From NCBI GenBank assembly GCA_052379845.1, contig JBQTCF010000011.1: DNA of 64,000 nucleotides; one strand, given 5' to 3'. The notes below the pieces were generated by a model. The model saw nothing but the letters and a program-made list of their open reading frames with translations. It did not search any database and had not been told where the DNA came from. Position 1 is the first letter of the stretch. Each line of letters opens with the position of its first letter. A program made the translations under genes and the position numbers. This document shows, piece after piece, positions 41,534-49,271 of this stretch. The stretch is from Roseinatronobacter sp052379845 (GTDB lineage Bacteria; Pseudomonadota; Alphaproteobacteria; Rhodobacterales; Rhodobacteraceae).

Positions 41534-43531
41534 ATGATCTGCCAATCTGTGCTTGCCCGAATGATGCGCCCCATCACGCAATTCCGCGCCGAGAGTCGCG
41601 GGTCTGTCAGTGTGGAAATGGTGCTGGTGCTGCCGCTGCTGATATTTGCCTATGTCGCCAGTCTGGTGTTTTTCGACGCCTTTCGCGCGCGGCGCGATGC
41701 GCAGGTGGCCGCGCTGACAGTGGCCGATCTGTTGTCGCGCAACACGGCCGCTGTGACCACCGCCTATATGGACGGCCTGAACGAAGTGTATGATTTCCTG
41801 ATTTCAGGCGATCAGGAAACGCGGCTGCGCATGTCATCGGTGATGTGGGACCAGATTGCGGATGAACCGCAGGTCATGTGGTCCTATGGCACGCGCGGCT
41901 TTCTGTCGCTGGATGATTTTGCCGCCATAACCGCCGATGATGACAGGGCCGAGGATTTTGCCGCCAGCCGTGGCCTGAACGTGGCTGTCAGCAATCTGGC
42001 GCGGACGCAGGCCAATGGCGGCGGCATAGGCCTAAGCGTTGCGCAGCAGCGGATCAACGCGCGCCTTGGCACTGTTGATTCAGGCACGCCTGTTTATGAC
42101 GATATCAACCCGTCTTTGTCTGGCAATCACGGTCGCTTTGACTCGGTTGACCTGCAGGCGCCAGTCGCGGATCTGGGCGACCGCATCCCACCCATCCTGC
42201 CGGGAGAGGCGCTGCTGCTGGTCGAAAGTTTCAGCATGTGGCAGCCACTCTTTACCCAAATCCTGCCCGCCACACGCCTGACCCCCATTGCCGTGACGCG
42301 CCCGCGCTTTTCGCCCTTCATCAATTACGAAGGCAATACCACAACCTTCCCCGAAGGCTTGCCCGAAACCTTGCCCGAAGTGGGCGAACCCGAAGCCCCC
42401 ATCGAGGAGGAGGAAGAAGAAACCCCGCCAGAGCCTGAAACCAGTGTCACAATCATTGACACCGCGTTTACCAGTGGCGTGCCCGCAGGCTGGTCCAGCA
42501 CCACGCTAACACAAACCACAAACCCCACATTGGGCAATTTCCTTGGCCCGTTTGGCGGTGAAACATGGACCGCGCCACTGACCTATGGGGTGAACCTTGG
42601 TGAAACATCCCAATCCGCGCGGTTCGAATTCAACCTGTTCATCATCGACAGTTGGGACGGGTATGATGCCACTTGGGGGCTGCCCGAAGGCGAAATGTTC
42701 GCCCTGACCGTCAATGGCCAGTCCATCGCCACCGAGGCCTTTCAAGCTGGCCCATGGGGCAATATGGCCGCCACGCGCCGCACAGTGGCAGACCGCCCAG
42801 AGGGGCGCTTCACCACCACAATGACCCTGCTGGAAAGCACCCAAAACCAATGGGGCAGCGGCTGGACCGACCAGATATGGCGTGTCGTTGTCGATGTGGA
42901 AAACCCCGCAACCAGTTTCACCATGGGGTTCAGTGCCAATCTGGATGAAGCCATTGACAATGAATCCTTCGGCCTGCTGAATTTCAAGCTGACGGCGGAA
43001 CGTGGCGCCCATGGCAGCCGTTTCATCCCCCCGGCAAGTTTCGCCCTGAACACCACAAATAAATTCCCCCGCTATTCCGGCTGCCCCGACACGCGCCTGT
43101 CGGCCAAAACCCACAATCTTAGTGTAGATAACCTGTGGTCGCCCGAATTGCGCCACCGCGCCCGCGCAGGCGGCGGCCAACGGCTGACCAGTTGTTCGGG
43201 CTTTGGCGGCTGGTTCAGCCCCTATAGCGGCTATTTCGACGCGAACCCCAGCTTTGTCATCAATTACGACAAGCAAGGCACAAACTGGGATGGCAGCCGC
43301 CTGCGCATTGAAACCAACGATGGCAATTCCGGCTATAGCTGCAATTCCGCCTTGCTGGCACGCGACTCTGTTGGCCAGTGGCATTTCAGCGACAGCATCA
43401 GCTTGTTGGGATTGCTCAATAACAATGCGCGGCTGAACATGGGCCATATTCCTAGCGGCACAATCCATGTCTGGGTGGGGCGGTCTGCCTCCGGGCAGTG
43501 CAACACGGATATACAGTTCAGCAATTACTGA
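41534..43531 (+). CDS. Composite TadE-anchored protein with large beta-rich C-terminal region
   Basis: 665 residues, far longer than a normal TadE (about 130-200). Residues 17-50 are a TadE anchor (RAESRGSVSVEMVLVLPLLI). Residues 50-280 resemble the usual TadE periplasmic part. A Pro/Glu-rich linker follows (about 275-308, including PIEEEEEETPPEPE). Then comes a domain of about 190 residues with FLGPFGGETWTAPLTYGV, FEFNLFIIDSWDGYDATWG and FALTVNGQSI, a pattern seen in secreted beta-sandwich domains of extracellular proteins. The last 150 residues carry six Cys and many Asn/Ser/Gly. It may be a pilus-associated adhesin; that is inference. Confidence 0.8.
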   Translation: MICQSVLARMMRPITQFRAESRGSVSVEMVLVLPLLIFAYVASLVFFDAFRARRDAQVAALTVADLLSRNTAAVTTAYMDGLNEVYDFLISGDQETRLRMSSVMWDQIADEPQVMWSYGTRGFLSLDDFAAITADDDRAEDFAASRGLNVAVSNLARTQANGGGIGLSVAQQRINARLGTVDSGTPVYDDINPSLSGNHGRFDSVDLQAPVADLGDRIPPILPGEALLLVESFSMWQPLFTQILPATRLTPIAVTRPRFSPFINYEGNTTTFPEGLPETLPEVGEPEAPIEEEEEETPPEPETSVTIIDTAFTSGVPAGWSSTTLTQTTNPTLGNFLGPFGGETWTAPLTYGVNLGETSQSARFEFNLFIIDSWDGYDATWGLPEGEMFALTVNGQSIATEAFQAGPWGNMAATRRTVADRPEGRFTTTMTLLESTQNQWGSGWTDQIWRVVVDVENPATSFTMGFSANLDEAIDNESFGLLNFKLTAERGAHGSRFIPPASFALNTTNKFPRYSGCPDTRLSAKTHNLSVDNLWSPELRHRARAGGGQRLTSCSGFGGWFSPYSGYFDANPSFVINYDKQGTNWDGSRLRIETNDGNSGYSCNSALLARDSVGQWHFSDSISLLGLLNNNARLNMGHIPSGTIHVWVGRSASGQCNTDIQFSNY

Positions 43532-43882
43532 TCCAGACCCGGAAACGCGAAAGTGGCCTTTTGCGGACACTGGGAATGCCCCAAGGCGCGGAGCAAAGGC
43601 CGCAGGCCGCCGCGCCATCGGCGGGCCGTCCCGCGGCCTGCCGATTTCGCCAGTTCCACGCCAAGCCTTTGAACTCAGGAGTATGCCGCCTGCATAAACT
43701 GCATTCCTAAAACGTCGGATCGGCAGACCCCGGCCCGCCGATAGCGCGGGCTTTGTCCAAGGGCGAGCGTCCGCTTCAGGCCATTCCCGCCCGAAAGGTC
43801 AATCCTGCCAGCACCAGTTCACCCGCAAGCACGAAACCGCGCCAACCATGCGGCCCGCCCCCCTGCTCTGCTACGGCGCCGG
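43532..43882. other. 351-bp convergent intergenic region between the TadE-composite gene and sspB
   Basis: Most of this gap (43553-43782) is copy B of the dispersed repeat. The last 100 bases (43783-43882) show no clear feature. Short open frames in the gap have no ribosome site and run through the repeat, so they are not taken as genes. Confidence 0.7.
43553..43782 (-). repeat. Dispersed intergenic repeat, copy B (about 230 bp)
   Basis: The reverse complement of this block aligns end to end with 10614-10841. Longest identical runs lie around the inner arms (43612-43645 and 43719-43747), which are themselves inverted repeats. Like copy A it sits between convergent genes. Confidence 0.85.
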
Positions 43883-44353
43883 TTATTTGCGGAATTTGTC
43901 CAGACTGACGACTTCGCCGCTTTTTTCCTCTGACGGGGCGTCTTCCATCATCGGGGCTTCATCAAAGCTGTCATCATCTTCGTCGTCATCATCGTCGTCG
44001 CTTTGCAATTCGAAGCGCAGCCCGAATTCAACGGAAGGGTCAACGAAAGTGGAGATCGAATCAAACGGGATATACAGCGGTTCGGGCGAATTCCCGAAAT
44101 TCAGCGTAATGGCAAAACCGTCTTCATCCACATCAAGATTCTCGAACCAGTTTTGCACCACCAGCGTAATTTCCTCTGGGTAGCGGTCGCGCAGCCAGTC
44201 GGCCATCTGCATATCGGGATGGCCAGTATCGACAGTTATGAAAAAATGATGCGCGCCCGGCAGGCCGTCGCGGGCAACCCCTTCCATCACGCTGCGGATC
44301 AGGCCGCGCATGGCTTCGTGCATCAGATTGCCGTAGTCTATGCCGCGTGTCAT
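43883..44353 (-). CDS. sspB: ClpXP adaptor protein SspB (alphaproteobacterial type)
   Basis: 156 residues from ATG 44353. The core reads IDYGNLMHEAMRGLIRSVME, then HHFFITVDTGHPD and FAITLNFGNSPEPLYIPFDS, the SspB fold that binds ssrA-tagged proteins. A run of Asp/Glu (about 115-130) leads to a C-terminal tail ending VVSLDKFRK, the part that docks on ClpX. It delivers tagged, stalled products to ClpXP. It lies directly downstream of ssrA on the same strand. The exact start is uncertain, as in-frame ATGs exist up to 44428. Confidence 0.9.
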   Translation of the reverse strand: MTRGIDYGNLMHEAMRGLIRSVMEGVARDGLPGAHHFFITVDTGHPDMQMADWLRDRYPEEITLVVQNWFENLDVDEDGFAITLNFGNSPEPLYIPFDSISTFVDPSVEFGLRFELQSDDDDDDEDDDSFDEAPMMEDAPSEEKSGEVVSLDKFRK

Positions 44354-44532
44354 CTCTGGTTCAACCTTCGCCTTGTGCATTGTCACATGTGACATGTCGC
44401 ATCCGCCCTGCATGTGCAGCATAAGCAAATCATCCCCGAATGAAAGAGGGGGCGCGCGCTTTTTGCCACTTTTTGCCGGACCGGGAAAAAACTGTCGGTC
44501 CTGCGCGAATATGGTGCCAACTGTTTGAAAGT

Positions 44533-44856
44533 GCAGGCTTCTGTTGCCAGGTGCCTGCGAACCCCGCCTTACGCGGCTAAGCGCAAGGGCTTAAGTTTCG
44601 GTTTGGTTACTGCTTACGCAGCAACTGCTACCGGAGCACGGTTGTCATTTGCAACTGTACGATTTGCACCGATAACGGTGGTGGCTCACCGAGACAAAGC
44701 TAACCCCTTTAGACGTTCGTCGATCCTGTTTCGGCCCCATTGTCCCCAAATGAAGGATAAATGGTGGAGCCGCCGGGTACCGCCCCCGGGTCCGATCCGC
44801 TTATTACGAGCGCGTTTATGTCCATAGTTCCTTGCGGAACACGCCTAATCTAGGCG
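44533..44856 (-). ncRNA. ssrA: Two-piece transfer-messenger RNA (permuted ssrA)
   Basis: Read leftwards, the acceptor piece comes first (44856 to 44762) and ends CTCCACCA with a T-arm CGGGTCCGATCCG-like segment on the complement. A 23-base intervening segment (44739-44761) follows. The coding piece starts at 44738 with GGGGCCGAAACAGGATCGAC. The tag frame is 44652-44614 and reads ANDNRAPVAVAA then TAA. The 3' end is set at the GCAGGC...GCCTGC hairpin near 44533 and is approximate, as is the 5' end. The permuted order (acceptor piece before coding piece) is the alphaproteobacterial arrangement. The RNA rescues stalled ribosomes and marks products for ClpXP. Confidence 0.93.
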
Positions 44857-44922
44857 CTGGGGGGGGCAGTTGCAAGGGGGCTTGCTACCCTGGCAACCGC
44901 GCCCGCGCAATTTGACGGGTGC

Positions 44923-45309
44923 TTAGCGGTCTACATAGATCTGCAGCGCTTCGCCTTGCCCGTTGCGGCCGTAAATATCCACCCGGACCTTGGCGCCCCC
45001 TTGGGTGACCGCGCGGGCGGCGACGGGGTCTATGCGGCCATTTTGCATCATGCGTTCCATGATCGCCCGATTCTGCGCAGTGCCGAAAAAACCGTCCCAG
45101 TCGTCACCGGGATGGGCAATGCCGAAACGGTGGTAATTCGCGCGGTCCTGCCGCAAGATTTGCCATGGCTGCGTCAAGCGCTGGCCGTTGGAATTGACCA
45201 AATCTTCCTTGCCTATATACGCGTGATAGGATGCGATCAGCGTTTGGCCCTGCGCGGCTGCGGCGCTGGCAACTACCAGCGCAAGCATAAGAAGAATAAC
45301 AGGCTTCAC
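44923..45309 (-). CDS. Small secreted protein of unknown function
   Basis: 128 residues from a GTG at 45309, which has AAGGA seven bases upstream; an ATG at 45333 has none. The signal peptide VKPVILLMLALVVASAAAAQ is followed by a mature part that starts GQTLIASYHAYIGKEDLVNS and ends YGRNGQGEALQIYVDR. I do not recognise the family. Conserved-looking aromatic and Gly positions suggest a compact periplasmic domain. It lies between ssrA and rplU; no functional link is seen. Confidence 0.65.
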   Translation of the reverse strand: MKPVILLMLALVVASAAAAQGQTLIASYHAYIGKEDLVNSNGQRLTQPWQILRQDRANYHRFGIAHPGDDWDGFFGTAQNRAIMERMMQNGRIDPVAARAVTQGGAKVRVDIYGRNGQGEALQIYVDR

Positions 45310-45610
45310 AACATAGTCCTTGCGCTTTATCATGTTAGTGGCAACAGTATTGGCACAATTGCGCCTGTAATCAAGCCTGTTGACGGGTCTGAACTGCCAC
45401 GCGCGGTGCACGGATATTGACCGCGCATTCCGCGCCCCACCCGCTTGACACAGCGCCACCTTTGCCCCATAGGACAGCTTCCGTTCGGGCATTCGGCCCG
45501 CGCGGCGTTATGGTATTGTCCGCAACGCGGACACGCCGCCCGAGGCAGCTTAACGCCCGCAGCAGACGCGGGGGCCACAGGGCGCGGAGAATGATGAAGG
45601 AACAGACCGA
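45310..45610. other. 301-bp divergent region upstream of rplU
   Basis: It should hold promoters for the small secreted gene (leftward) and rplU-rpmA (rightward). The clearest structure is a nested hairpin at 45502-45539 (listed separately). No other gene or element is evident. Confidence 0.6.
45502..45539 (+). promoter_or_regulatory. rplU: Nested hairpin in the rplU leader
   Basis: An inner perfect 7-bp stem TGTCCGC-AAC-GCGGACA (45517-45533) lies inside an outer GCGGCG/CGCCGC pairing (45502-45507 with 45534-45539) with a 9-base bulge on the 5' side. It is about 70 bases ahead of the rplU start, a place where ribosomal-protein leaders often carry feedback sites. Confidence 0.45.
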
Positions 45611-46294
45611 ATGTTTGCGGTCCTCAAAACTGGTGGTAAGCAATACCGTGTGCAGGCAGGCGATGTGCTGCGCGTGGAACGTATTGCTGCACAAGCTGGC
45701 GACAAAGTCCAGTTCAACGAAATTCTGATGCTCGGCGGCGATACGCCTGTAATCGGTGCGCCTGTTGTAGACGGCGCTGCCGTGCAAGCCGAGGTTATTG
45801 ACCAGATCAAGGCCGACAAGGTCATCCATTATGTCAAACGCCGCCGCAAGCACAGCTCGCAGCGCACAAAAGGCCACCGCCAGAAGCTGACACTGGTGCG
45901 CGTGACCGACATTCTGGCATCGGGCGCTGAGTCGACCGGCGTGATGGCAGCTATCGGCACAGGGTCAGTGTCAGGTTTCGCCATTGAAGCAGCGGCACCG
46001 GCAAAACCAGCTAAAGCAGCCAAGGCAGGCGCCGCGGCAGTGGAAGGCAGCAAGCCTGCCAACCTGCTGAGCGAAGCGCGCGACGGCAAGGCAGATGACC
46101 TGAAAAAGATTTCTGGCGTCGGCCCGAAGCTGGAAACGCTGTTGAATGAAAATGGCGTGTTCCATTTTGACCAGATTGCCGCTTGGAATGCCGCCGAGAT
46201 TGCCTATATGGATGATCAACTGTCATTCAAGGGCCGGATCGAACGTGATGGCTGGATTGACCAAGCCAAACAATTCGCAGCCGAGAAGGAGTAA
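45611..46294 (+). CDS. rplU: 50S ribosomal protein L21 with C-terminal helix-hairpin-helix extension
   Basis: 227 residues, about twice the usual length of L21 (about 103). The first 100 residues are standard L21 (MFAVLKTGGKQYRVQAGDVL, then YVKRRRKHSSQRTKGHRQKL). An Ala/Lys-rich linker (about 125-155) leads to a helix-hairpin-helix-like domain (DDLKKISGVGPKLETLLNEN, GVFHFDQIAAW). Such tails occur on L21 of Rhodobacterales; their job is unknown. AAGGA lies nine bases before the ATG. rpmA follows after six bases. Confidence 0.95.
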   Translation: MFAVLKTGGKQYRVQAGDVLRVERIAAQAGDKVQFNEILMLGGDTPVIGAPVVDGAAVQAEVIDQIKADKVIHYVKRRRKHSSQRTKGHRQKLTLVRVTDILASGAESTGVMAAIGTGSVSGFAIEAAAPAKPAKAAKAGAAAVEGSKPANLLSEARDGKADDLKKISGVGPKLETLLNENGVFHFDQIAAWNAAEIAYMDDQLSFKGRIERDGWIDQAKQFAAEKE

Positions 46295-46300
46295 CACCTC

Positions 46301-46570
46301 ATGGCACACAAGAAAGCAGGCGGTTCCTCCCGCAACGGTCGCGACTCAGCAGGTCGCCGCCTTGGCGTTAAGCTCTATGGTGGGCAGCACGCGATTCCCG
46401 GTAACATTATCGTGCGTCAGCGCGGCACCAAACATTGGGCCGGCGAAGGCGTCGGCATGGGCCGCGACCACACCCTGTTTGCACTGACCGAAGGCCGCGT
46501 AACCTTTACCAAAGGTCTGAAGGGTCGCAGCTTCGTGTCCATCGCCCCGATGGTGGACGCAGCAGAGTAA
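46301..46570 (+). CDS. rpmA: 50S ribosomal protein L27
   Basis: 89 residues: MAHKKAGGSSRNGRDSAGRR and LGVKLYGGQHAIPGNIIVRQ are the family's N-terminus, which reaches the peptidyl transferase centre. The C-terminal GRVTFTKGLKGRSFVSIAPM is also normal. It is coupled to rplU in the usual pair. Confidence 0.98.
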   Translation: MAHKKAGGSSRNGRDSAGRRLGVKLYGGQHAIPGNIIVRQRGTKHWAGEGVGMGRDHTLFALTEGRVTFTKGLKGRSFVSIAPMVDAAE

Positions 46571-46696
46571 GCCGAACTTTTACATTTTACATGTAGAACA
46601 GGGTCGGCAGCAATGCCGGCCCTGTTTATTTTCTGGCATCCCCGCGCATGGAGGAGTGTGCAGGGCAGCGTCAACGCCCTGTTTTGGAGGAATGAA

Positions 46697-47251
46697 ATGA
46701 CCATGACGACCCTGCCACTTGCAGATCAGCCGATTCTTACATCGGAACGACTGGTTTTGCGGCCCTTGCAAAAGTCGGATGCAGCGCTTCTGGGCATGTA
46801 TTCGGGCGACAAGCGCGTGGCCGAGGGGACGCGGTCCATTCCCCACCCCTTGCCGCCCGGCGCCACAGAGCAATTCATCGAACGTGCGCTGTCGGCCAAG
46901 CGCGATGAAGATGTGTGGGTGATGGACGGGTCGGCCACGGGGTCTGCGCCGGTGCTGGGGCTGGTGTCGCTGAAACCACTGGACCGCCAGCAAAGCCAGA
47001 TCGGGTTTTGGGTCGCGCCTGCGTTCTGGAATGCAGGCTACGCGTCCGAGGCGCTGCGCTGTATCATTGCGGCCAATCCGCATAAATCGCGCACCCTATT
47101 CGCAGAGGTGTTTCAGGACAACACAGCATCAGCGCATGTGCTGACCAATGCCGCCTTCGATTACCTGGGGGACGCCGAAGCCTATTCTGTGGCGCGCCGC
47201 GCAGCGGTGCCAACCTGGACCTATATCCGGCGCATGTCCCCGTCCGAATAG
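46697..47251 (+). CDS. GNAT-family N-acetyltransferase (RimJ/RimL type)
   Basis: 184 residues. The typical start LTSERLVLRPLQKSDAALLG and motif IGFWVAPAFWNAGYASEALR (acetyl-CoA binding) identify a RimJ/RimL-like acetyltransferase. A later segment, EVFQDNTASAHVLTNAAFDY, is also standard. The substrate is unknown. GGAGG lies eight bases before ATG 46697. It follows rpmA on the same strand; a gene of this type is often found between rpmA and obgE, but obgE is not next here. Confidence 0.87.
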   Translation: MTMTTLPLADQPILTSERLVLRPLQKSDAALLGMYSGDKRVAEGTRSIPHPLPPGATEQFIERALSAKRDEDVWVMDGSATGSAPVLGLVSLKPLDRQQSQIGFWVAPAFWNAGYASEALRCIIAANPHKSRTLFAEVFQDNTASAHVLTNAAFDYLGDAEAYSVARRAAVPTWTYIRRMSPSE

Positions 47252-47334
47252 GCGAAAACCAGGTCACGGGGGCGCGGGAACCGCGCGCCCCAGTTCCCAT
47301 GTGGCGGGCGATCTATGCAAGGGGTTTGGCGCTT

Positions 47335-47362
47335 CAATCAGTATGCCGTCGCATACTGATTG
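47335..47362 (+). terminator. Stem-loop between the acetyltransferase gene and fumC
   Basis: A perfect 12-bp stem (47335-47346 with 47351-47362), 4-base loop CGTC, then ATTTCCCC. It may end the rplU-rpmA-acetyltransferase transcript. Its moderate A/T content would also fit an operator ahead of fumC. Confidence 0.65.
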
Positions 47363-47424
47363 ATTTCCCCCTGTCAAGCCGCTAAGCACTGGGCAAATCC
47401 TGTCCAAGACAATGGAGTCCGCAC

Positions 47425-48819
47425 ATGACCACCACCCGCATTGAAACCGACAGCTTCGGCCCACTGGACGTTCCCGCAGACAAGTATTGGGGCGCACAAA
47501 CGCAGCGCTCCATCATCAATTTCCCCATCGGCTGGGAACGCCAGCCCGTGCCGATCATCCGCGCCTTGGGGGCCATCAAATGGGCCTGCGCGCTGGTCAA
47601 CCGGGAACAGGGCACGCTGGACGCGGACCTGGCCGACGCCATCACCACCGCCGCGCAAGAAGTGTTTGACGGCAAGTTTGACGACAATTTCCCGCTGGTC
47701 GTGTGGCAAACAGGGTCAGGCACCCAGTCCAACATGAACGCCAATGAAGTGATTTCAAACCGCGCGATTGAAATTCTGGGCGGCGAAATGGGGTCGAAGA
47801 AACCTGTCCACCCCAATGACCATGTGAATATGGGCCAGTCCAGCAACGACACCTTCCCCACCGCCATGCATGTGGCCATCGGCATGCTGGCGCGCGATGT
47901 GCTGTTGCCGGGGCTGCATAAACTGCATGCAGCACTTGCCGCGAAATCCGAGGAATTCAAGGACATCATCAAGATTGGCCGCACCCATACCCAGGACGCC
48001 ACGCCCCTGACGCTGGGGCAGGAATTCGGCGGCTATGCCCATCAGGTGAAAATGGGCATTGCGCGTGTGGAAATGTGCCTGCCCCATATTTATGAACTGG
48101 CGCAGGGCGGCACGGCTGTGGGCACAGGGCTGAACACGCGCAAGGGCTGGGATGTGAATGTGGCGGGCCATATTGCCAAAATCACCGGCCTGCCGTTTGT
48201 GACCGCCCCCAATAAATTTGAAGCGCTGGCCGCACATGATGCCATGGTCATGTTCTCGGGGGCGCTGAAAACGGTGGCGGGGTCATTGTTCAAGATCGCC
48301 AATGACATGCGGCTTCTGGGGTCCGGCCCGCGGTCGGGCTTGGGCGAGTTGATCCTGCCGGAAAATGAACCGGGCAGTTCCATCATGCCCGGCAAGGTCA
48401 ACCCCACACAGGCCGAAGCGCTGACTATGGTCTGCGCCCATGTCATGGGCAATGACGCCGCCGTGGGCTTTGCGGGGTCGCAGGGGCATTTTGAACTGAA
48501 TGTCTATAACCCGATGATGAGCTATAATGTGCTGCAATCCATGCAGCTTCTGGGCGATGCGGCGTCCAGCTTCACCGATAACATGGTGGTGGGCACCCGC
48601 GCCAATGTGGACCGCATTGACCGCCTGATGAAGGAATCGCTGATGCTGGTCACCGCACTTGCGCCCACCATCGGCTATGACAACGCCACCAAAGTGGCCA
48701 AGACCGCACATAAGAACGGCACCACATTGAAAGAAGAAGCCATCGCGCTGGGGTTTGTGGACGCCGAAACATTTGACCGCGTGGTGCGGCCCGAAGACAT
48801 GATCGGCCCGAAAGACTGA
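47425..48819 (+). CDS. fumC: Class II fumarate hydratase
   Basis: 464 residues. The superfamily signature GSSIMPGKVNPTQAEAL is present, as are GRTHTQDATPLTLGQEFGGY with the catalytic His, and TGSGTQSNMNANEVISNRAI. It interconverts fumarate and malate in the TCA cycle without an iron-sulfur cluster. The ATG at 47425 gives the usual N-terminus (TTTRIETDSFGPLDVPADKY). A clear terminator follows. Confidence 0.97.
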   Translation: MTTTRIETDSFGPLDVPADKYWGAQTQRSIINFPIGWERQPVPIIRALGAIKWACALVNREQGTLDADLADAITTAAQEVFDGKFDDNFPLVVWQTGSGTQSNMNANEVISNRAIEILGGEMGSKKPVHPNDHVNMGQSSNDTFPTAMHVAIGMLARDVLLPGLHKLHAALAAKSEEFKDIIKIGRTHTQDATPLTLGQEFGGYAHQVKMGIARVEMCLPHIYELAQGGTAVGTGLNTRKGWDVNVAGHIAKITGLPFVTAPNKFEALAAHDAMVMFSGALKTVAGSLFKIANDMRLLGSGPRSGLGELILPENEPGSSIMPGKVNPTQAEALTMVCAHVMGNDAAVGFAGSQGHFELNVYNPMMSYNVLQSMQLLGDAASSFTDNMVVGTRANVDRIDRLMKESLMLVTALAPTIGYDNATKVAKTAHKNGTTLKEEAIALGFVDAETFDRVVRPEDMIGPKD

Positions 48820-48828
48820 CAGACTGGC

Positions 48829-48850
48829 GCGCGCCCCGAAAGGGGCGCGC
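48829..48850 (+). terminator. Terminator after fumC
   Basis: A perfect 9-bp G/C stem (48829-48837 with 48842-48850) with a GAAA tetraloop, 9 bases past the fumC stop and followed by TGAATTTT. Confidence 0.8.
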
Positions 48851-48957
48851 TGAATTTTCGCGCAAGGCACCATAGCTGGCAGTCCCGGTTGCCCGAAACG
48901 CCCCCTGCATGCGCAGCAGCCTTCTGATGAAATACCCCGTGACGACAGCACAGCTTT

Positions 48958-49005
48958 TGCCCGTGCCACGCACGGGCAGCGCCCGACCCGCCCCCACGGG
49001 GCGGG
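48958..49005 (+). other. Pair of adjacent hairpins upstream of the DUF4169 gene
   Basis: Two perfect 8-bp stems stand in tandem: TGCCCGTG/CACGGGCA (48958-48965 with 48971-48978) and CCCGCCCC/GGGGCGGG (48987-48994 with 48998-49005). They lie 84-131 bases before the DUF4169 start, past the fumC terminator. They could be part of a leader or a small RNA. Confidence 0.4.
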
Positions 49006-49088
49006 CGCGGGGGACAGTGTGGCGCAGGGTGATCGGCCCCCAATTTTTCTTATTGCGCCCCCCGGCCCCACCCCGTTACCATTCCTGC

Positions 49089-49271
49089 ATGACACAAATC
49101 ATCAACCTTCGCACCGCCCGCAAGCAGGCCACCCGCGCCAAGGGGCGCAAGCTGGCAGATGCGAGCGCCGCCAAACATGGCCGCAGCAAGGCCGAACGCA
49201 GCTTGCAAGACGCGCGCCAAGCCAAGGCGCGCGCCGAACTGGACGCCCATAAACGCGACCCCGCCCCATGA
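49089..49271 (+). CDS. DUF4169 small basic protein
   Basis: 60 residues, rich in Lys/Arg/Ala: MTQIINLRTARKQATRAKGR, then KHGRSKAERSLQDARQAKAR, matching DUF4169. The family has no known function but often lies after fumC in Rhodobacterales. Its stop overlaps the next start by four bases. Confidence 0.8.
   Translation: MTQIINLRTARKQATRAKGRKLADASAAKHGRSKAERSLQDARQAKARAELDAHKRDPAP

Noticed and set aside
43467..43710. Small frames of about 70-80 residues after the TadE-composite gene
   Set aside because: They lie in the dispersed repeat and are not kept in its other copy.
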